NCBI RefSeq assembly: GCF_009829325.1
Contig: NZ_VUOS01000019.1
Coordinates: 62,001 to 126,000 of the forward strand
Reading direction: 5' to 3'
Length of the DNA stretch: 64,000 bases
DNA from: Nocardia sp. CY41
GTDB taxonomy: Bacteria > Actinomycetota > Actinomycetes > Mycobacteriales > Mycobacteriaceae
The notes under the pieces are model-generated. The model was not told the origin of the DNA. It searched no databases and worked only from the letters and a program-made list of their open reading frames with translations. The translations under genes and the position numbers were made by a program. Shown piece after piece: positions 63,201 through 64,000 of the stretch (positions are counted from its first letter, which is position 1; every line of letters starts with the position of its first letter).

Positions 63201-64000
63201 CCGACAGCGGGGGCGGCTGCTATGTCGCTGATACGGGTTGACGGCGGCGTGGCTGCCGCCATGGGGCGCGGCGAAGACCAGTTCGGGACAGGAACCGACC
63301 GATCGGTATGTCGCGAGGTCGGATCCTCAGGCGCGGCAGTCGGTTGCACAGACAGTCTCCGCGGGTCTGCGTAGCCGACGTGCCAGGACCCATGGGGCCT
63401 GCCTCCGGAGCTGAATCCGCAGCGAGGCCGTGGCCGCACAAGGGGTGGGAACGGTCAGTATCCAGATCACTGCCGCAAGGCGATCGGTGCGCGTATCAAC
63501 ATCAAGGCGCGAACGATGCATCGAGATGCGGGTGAGCGATCCGATTTCGAATGCCGCGGCATTCGAAATCCATGTCCTTGCGCATCGAGGCGCGACCGGC
63601 TGTCGGCGTGGGATCCCACCTCGGCGTCATGCGAAGGCCAGGGCCGCCGTGTCCTCGTCATGAACCTCGCCTTCCTCGGGTATGCGGGACAGGTGTCGCG
63701 TTCGATGTGCAGGACCCCGTGCGTCGCGCGGCAGACAGGCGGGGCGGAAGACCATGGTGGCAGAGAGGATTTGAGCGGTACTCGCGTCGAGTGGATGCGC
63801 GAGTGGTCCGTGCGTGCTCATCGACCGCCATCGGCGCGGGGTTGGTTCCAGCCGGCGGTTTGTGGCAACACCGGGGCATCCGGACCTGCCTCGCTGTGAG
63901 CACTCGAACCTGGCAGTGGGCGCCTGGGCGGCCGAAGTAGAGGACGGGCAAACTCTCAGCAAAATCTCAGGCTCAATCGACGCATAAACGATGCATTTAA
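63201..64000. other. 800-base stretch without a recognisable gene
   Basis: Several short frames exist on both strands, but none has a ribosome site with protein-like composition or a known domain. The only structured element is the TCTCAG direct repeat at 63954-63970. Confidence 0.5.
63954..63970. promoter_or_regulatory. TCTCAG direct repeats, 11 bp apart (OmpR-family type site)
   Basis: TCTCAG occurs at 63954-63959 and 63965-63970 in an AT-richer context than the surroundings. Eleven-base spaced direct repeats are how OmpR-class regulators such as PhoP and MprA bind. The target gene would lie beyond the window end. Confidence 0.35.

Noticed and set aside
63627..63962. Minus-strand frame of about 110 codons near the window end
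   Set aside because: No domain, no ribosome binding site, and other frames in the same place are equally open.

Overview
The window is high-GC actinobacterial chromosome, most likely Nocardia or a close mycolic-acid relative. This is inferred from the gene set: a proteasome-associated ATPase (Mpa/ARC), an MTB12-like lipoprotein, an F420-dependent oxidoreductase, wax-ester synthase/DGAT, Acg-type nitroreductases and DosR-type operators. No rRNA, tRNA, CRISPR array or insertion sequence was recognised.

Region 1 (about 1-24.2 kb) is ordinary chromosome. It holds a HAD phosphatase followed by a compact operon of a 2-oxoglutarate dioxygenase, a SAM methyltransferase and a choline/carnitine-type O-acyltransferase. 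This operon ends at a strong hairpin and looks like a small unassigned biosynthetic pathway. Next come hisE-hisG, a YeiH-type exporter with a separately encoded 44-residue membrane peptide, a RecB-like nuclease divergent from trmI, an MTB12-like lipoprotein, mpa and its terminator, an ECF sigma factor of the SnoaL-tailed type with a divergent SnoaL protein, a TetR/GT39 pair, an acyltransferase-3/SGNH protein, a KhtT/KhtU-like antiporter pair, a secreted cyclophilin, and an operon of C-N hydrolase, dihydropyrimidinase and F420-dependent LLM oxidoreductase.

Region 2 (about 24.2-63.2 kb) is a dense dormancy (DosR-like) island. I find 16 operator-like palindromes (NGNNC, four bases, GNCNN; close to the mycobacterial DosR consensus) in front of most transcription units. 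Genes include several universal stress proteins (USPs), a USP-GNAT fusion, a 29-residue membrane protein, an MFS exporter, a wax-ester synthase/DGAT, an SDR, two Acg-type nitroreductases, a PEP synthase, a Rip3-like site-2 protease with CBS domains, two flavodoxins, a PfkB kinase, an APH/AAA protein like Rv2004c, an Rv1733c-like membrane protein, a P1B-type ATPase fused to hemerythrin, and a complete group 3b-type [NiFe]-hydrogenase operon. In the middle sits an operon of acyl-CoA ligase, E1alpha, E1beta, E2 and a stand-alone acyl carrier protein, with no E3.

The island is also littered with wreckage: a CtpF-like ATPase broken by a 32-bp tandem duplication and a large internal deletion, a HAD-GH65 (OtsB1-like) pseudogene, the first 39 codons of a FadD, the last 92 codons of a large P-type ATPase, a USP fragment, and at least five single-site frameshifts. 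The deletions must be real if the assembly is right; the single-base shifts could be decay or sequencing error.

Taken together, the island encodes a hypoxia/quiescence programme: hydrogen or NAD(P)H redox balancing, pyruvate/PEP/acyl-group management, neutral-lipid storage, nitro and flavin redox chemistry, and stress proteins. The controlling DosR/DosS pair is not in this window.
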